Below are positions 6,357 to 7,832 of a stretch of DNA of 7,832 nucleotides, piece after piece (the stretch's first letter is position 1; each line of letters opens with the position of its first letter). The stretch comes from Nitrososphaerales archaeon (lineage in GTDB: Archaea > Thermoproteota > Nitrososphaeria > Nitrososphaerales > Nitrososphaeraceae), in NCBI GenBank assembly GCA_029237515.1, contig JARBAV010000008.1, positions 1-7,832 of the forward strand, in the 5' to 3' direction. The notes under the pieces are model-generated. The model was not told the origin of the DNA and made no database searches. It saw nothing but the letters and a program-made list of their open reading frames with translations. The position numbers and the translations under genes were made by a program.

Positions 6357-6628
6357 TCTTTAAAATCATATAGACCATTGTTATTACGACTGATTCTACA
6401 TGGGTCCATTTTACAAAATGGGATAATATATTCGCCAATTGGGTGATCAGTCGCAACCGACTACTTCTCGAATAGAGACCTTCCCATGGTCACAATAGGT
6501 CTGTTGATTAATTTACCTTCAATCCACAAACCATGGTACATAATTATTGCTTCACCTTATATCCGATATTCGGGCATCCCAATTAAGTCATTATTCACTA
6601 AAATTTGATGAAACGTCAATGTAAACAG
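6357..6628 (+). other. Gene-poor interval with clustered short inverted repeats upstream of tbp
   Basis: No convincing gene is seen. The left part holds several short inverted repeats within about 75 bases. The first is CCATTTT-AC-AAAATGG (6406-6421), followed by the palindromes CCAATTGG (6435-6442) and TGATCA (6444-6449). Then come AGTCG-CAAC-CGACT (6449-6462) and TCTC-GAATA-GAGA (6466-6478). They may terminate the SIS transcript or form a small structured RNA. A further TATA-like element (CTTATATCC, 6556-6564) lies in the right part. On the minus strand a 26-codon ORF (6461-6541) is present; it is discussed as a finding. Confidence 0.4.
6406..6421. repeat. Perfect 7-bp inverted repeat (hairpin)
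   Basis: CCATTTT and AAAATGG are exact reverse complements separated by two bases, 50 bases after the SIS gene stop. Two bases is too short for an RNA loop, so the innermost A-U pairs would open. It could be a transcription terminator or a protein-binding palindrome. Confidence 0.45.
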
Positions 6629-6636
6629 TATATATA
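6629..6636 (+). promoter_or_regulatory. TATA box of tbp
   Basis: TATATATA is centred 33 bases before the tbp ATG, predicting a transcript start near 6658 and a leader of about eight bases. It is one of the two strongest TATA boxes in the window. Confidence 0.6.
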
Positions 6637-6641
6637 GTTCT

Positions 6642-6653
6642 CCTTTATAAAGG
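6642..6653. repeat. Perfect 12-bp palindrome containing a second TATA core, at the tbp start
   Basis: CCTTTATAAAGG is its own reverse complement. It lies just downstream of the TATATATA box, between that box and the predicted start site, 12 bases before the tbp ATG. Its centre is itself a TATA core (TTTATAAA). If used as a promoter it would start inside the coding region, so an operator role is more likely than a promoter role (inference). Confidence 0.5.
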
Positions 6654-6665
6654 CTGAATAGGGGT

Positions 6666-7229
6666 ATGCCTCAGACTAAACCAATAGTTAGCATAGAGAA
6701 TGTAGTAGCGTCAGCCACAGTTAGCCAAACAGTGAATCTCAATTTGATTACCCAGATTTTTCCAGACGTGGAATATCATCCAGATCAGTTCCCAGGGTTG
6801 GTTTTTAGACTCAAATCACCAAAGACTGCCACTCTGATTTTTAGTTCAGGAAAGATGGTGTGCACAGGAGCTAAATCTGAGGACCAAGCCATTAAAGCTG
6901 TTAAAAACGTAGTCCAAAAACTGAAAAAAGGAGGCATTTCTATAGAGCATGAACCGTTTATCGAAATACAAAATATTGTTGCTTCAGCAAGTTTGGGTGG
7001 AAAAATTCATCTCGAATTAGCGGCTAGGGTGCTCCCTAGAAGTATGTATGAGCCTGAACAATTTCCAGGACTCATTCATCGAATGTTAGATCCTAAGACA
7101 GTGATCTTATTATTCGCTTCTGGAAAATTAGTTTGCACAGGAGCAAAGAAAGAAACTGAAGTATACAGAGCAGTGCATAATCTTCATAATCTCTTGGAAG
7201 AGAAGAACCTAATGATCTACGAAGGGTGA
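6666..7229 (+). CDS. tbp: TATA-binding protein (TBP)
   Basis: TBP binds and bends the TATA box and, with TFB, recruits RNA polymerase to archaeal promoters. The 187-residue protein consists of the two symmetric repeats of the TBP saddle, about 7-92 and 98-183. Each repeat has a QFPGL block (41-45, 132-136) and an FxSGKxVCTGAK block (59-70, 150-161). The four phenylalanines that intercalate at the ends of the TATA box are present: Phe42, Phe59, Phe133 and Phe150. There is almost no N-terminal extension, as usual in archaea. The acidic C-terminal tail seen in some archaeal TBPs is absent; only a short EEKNLMIYEG end is present. The ATG at 6666 is directly followed by the first conserved strand. 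The promoter has two stacked TATA elements, one palindromic and overlapping the predicted start, which would suit autoregulation. Confidence 0.97.
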   Translation: MPQTKPIVSIENVVASATVSQTVNLNLITQIFPDVEYHPDQFPGLVFRLKSPKTATLIFSSGKMVCTGAKSEDQAIKAVKNVVQKLKKGGISIEHEPFIEIQNIVASASLGGKIHLELAARVLPRSMYEPEQFPGLIHRMLDPKTVILLFASGKLVCTGAKKETEVYRAVHNLHNLLEEKNLMIYEG

Positions 7230-7476
7230 GTACTCTATAAGATACGTAGGCATATGACAACAAAGTTGAACTATGTCAAATTAGTCTCGAAATTATAGAT
7301 GCATTTATTATGAATTGATGCCCACTAGATATCTAAAAACATTCTACCACGAAGATTTCATTTGTCTGATTTTTTTGATCACCAGTTGTAAGGCTCCTCT
7401 GGGAATCAATATGTTGCAATGTAACTTTTAGTTCATATTAATTTGACTGAACTAATTCTTGACAGAGCGGTGCACC
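7230..7476 (+). other. Intergenic interval after tbp
   Basis: I see no gene, RNA motif or repeat array here on either strand. The only notable element is a run of seven T residues at 7370-7376, described separately as a possible terminator. Confidence 0.4.
7370..7376 (+). terminator. Oligo-T tract, possible tbp terminator
   Basis: Seven consecutive T residues lie 140 bases after the tbp stop and before the next promoter. This is the longest T run in the interval and the most likely place for archaeal termination; a 140-base 3' untranslated region would result. Confidence 0.3.
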
Positions 7477-7487
7477 TTATTATATCC
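7477..7487 (+). promoter_or_regulatory. TATA box of the small ORF after tbp
   Basis: TTATTATATCC is centred about 24-26 bases before the ATG at 7507, matching a leaderless start. It lies inside the longer frame that opens with a TTG at 7459. Confidence 0.5.
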
Positions 7488-7506
7488 ATTCCTAGCCAGA
7501 CTTTTT

Positions 7507-7728
7507 ATGTATGTTAGCAATGACGGTGAAATTTTAGAATTGAACATGATCGGTGAAAAGGTTAGACCATTGCGTAGATCAGTATTTTTGATGCATTACT
7601 TAGTGTTGTATGTTGAATCTTTGTCGCTTCAAAAATATGGATTGTCAAGTGAAAGCGTTATTCCTTTTGCCAAAAATATTTTACCTGATTCAGGTTCGGA
7701 TTCGACCTATCAAATGGCGATGATGTAG
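7507..7728 (+). CDS. Small hypothetical protein (73 residues)
   Basis: I do not recognise this protein. From the ATG at 7507 it has 73 residues: a polar N-terminus (VSNDGEILELN), a basic patch (KVRPLRR, 19-25), a hydrophobic segment rich in Leu, Val, Tyr and Met (about 27-38), and a soluble C-terminal part ending in MAMM. The hydrophobic segment is short for a membrane span and contains His, so a buried helix is as likely. The ATG is chosen because a TATA box sits at leaderless spacing; a TTG at 7459 would add 16 residues with no supporting signal. Its stop is one base before the next ATG, so it is probably co-transcribed with, and translationally linked to, the gene that leaves the window. 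Codon use looks like its neighbours. It could still be a chance ORF. Confidence 0.55.
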   Translation: MYVSNDGEILELNMIGEKVRPLRRSVFLMHYLVLYVESLSLQKYGLSSESVIPFAKNILPDSGSDSTYQMAMM

Positions 7729-7729
7729 T

Positions 7730-7832
7730 ATGCCTGAACTGTGGTTAAAATACGGTCAAACTTCTGTAGTCGTGGACATAAAGTACGAAAATCTGCTAGC
7801 CCACATTTATCCAACTCCGTCTACAGATTACT
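7730..7832 (+). CDS. N-terminus of a CDS running off the right edge
   Basis: An ATG one base after the preceding stop opens a frame with no stop to the window end, giving 34 complete codons. The start MPELWLKYGQTSVVVDI reads as a strand-turn-strand with a Tyr-Gly turn. This faintly resembles the beginning of LarA/DUF2088 (lactate racemase-like) proteins, which often open with a hydrophobic strand and Y-G-x-T. That resemblance is weak and should not be taken as an assignment. The tight junction with the 73-residue ORF suggests an operon. Confidence 0.55.
   Translation, partial: MPELWLKYGQTSVVVDIKYENLLAHIYPTPSTDY

Noticed and set aside
6606..6656. Possible C/D-box sRNA (TGATGA ... CTGA, 51 bases apart)
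   Set aside because: No clear C' and D' boxes or terminal stem, and the interval is occupied by the tbp TATA elements, which explain the sequence better.
7686..7706. T-arm-like sequence (AGGTTCGGATTCGACCT) suggesting a tRNA end
   Set aside because: The loop is too long for a T-loop, and no acceptor, D or anticodon stems fit around it; it lies within the small ORF at 7507-7728.

Overview
The window looks like a chromosomal segment from an archaeon, most likely a Thaumarchaeote (Nitrososphaerota). The evidence is an archaeal TATA-binding protein, an archaeal A/V-type ATP synthase subunit F, TATA boxes about 22-33 bp upstream of most starts with almost no 5' leader, and the pairing of an ATP-dependent PEP carboxykinase with a bacterial-type GTP cyclohydrolase I, a mix known from Thaumarchaeota. 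The lineage is inferred from protein content; there is no rRNA or tRNA here. Base composition is AT-rich and looks even. I see no insertion sequence, integrase, CRISPR array or phage gene.

Layout: (1) 1-1236, minus strand: ATP-type PEP carboxykinase, cut by the left edge. (2) 1416-1838, plus: a minimal J-domain protein with a C-terminal membrane anchor. (3) 2001-2306, plus: ATP synthase subunit F, convergent with (4) 2340-3125, minus: a TrmI-type tRNA m1A methyltransferase. (5) A gene-free stretch of about 440 bp leads to queC (3569-4276) and then folE (4373-4984). (6) 5058-5327: a small zinc-ribbon protein with a very acidic tail. (7) 5409-6356: a double-SIS-domain protein like the isomerase half of GlmS. 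(8) A gene-poor interval of about 310 bp with several hairpins leads to tbp (6666-7229). (9) An unrecognised 73-residue ORF (7507-7728) is followed one base later by a CDS that runs off the right edge.

Functionally this is a housekeeping neighbourhood, not a defence or mobile island. Two themes stand out. One is tRNA modification: TrmI methylates tRNA, QueC makes preQ0 for archaeosine, and FolE makes the pterin triphosphate from which preQ0 derives. The other is transcription: TBP and possibly the acidic zinc-ribbon protein. Most genes appear to have their own promoter; only the last two look co-transcribed.

I did not find a clearly new multi-gene system. The items most worth checking are the palindromic second TATA element at the tbp start, the leaderless start reassignments, the Shine-Dalgarno-led short ORFs overlapping the queC and folE starts, and the acidic zinc-ribbon protein.
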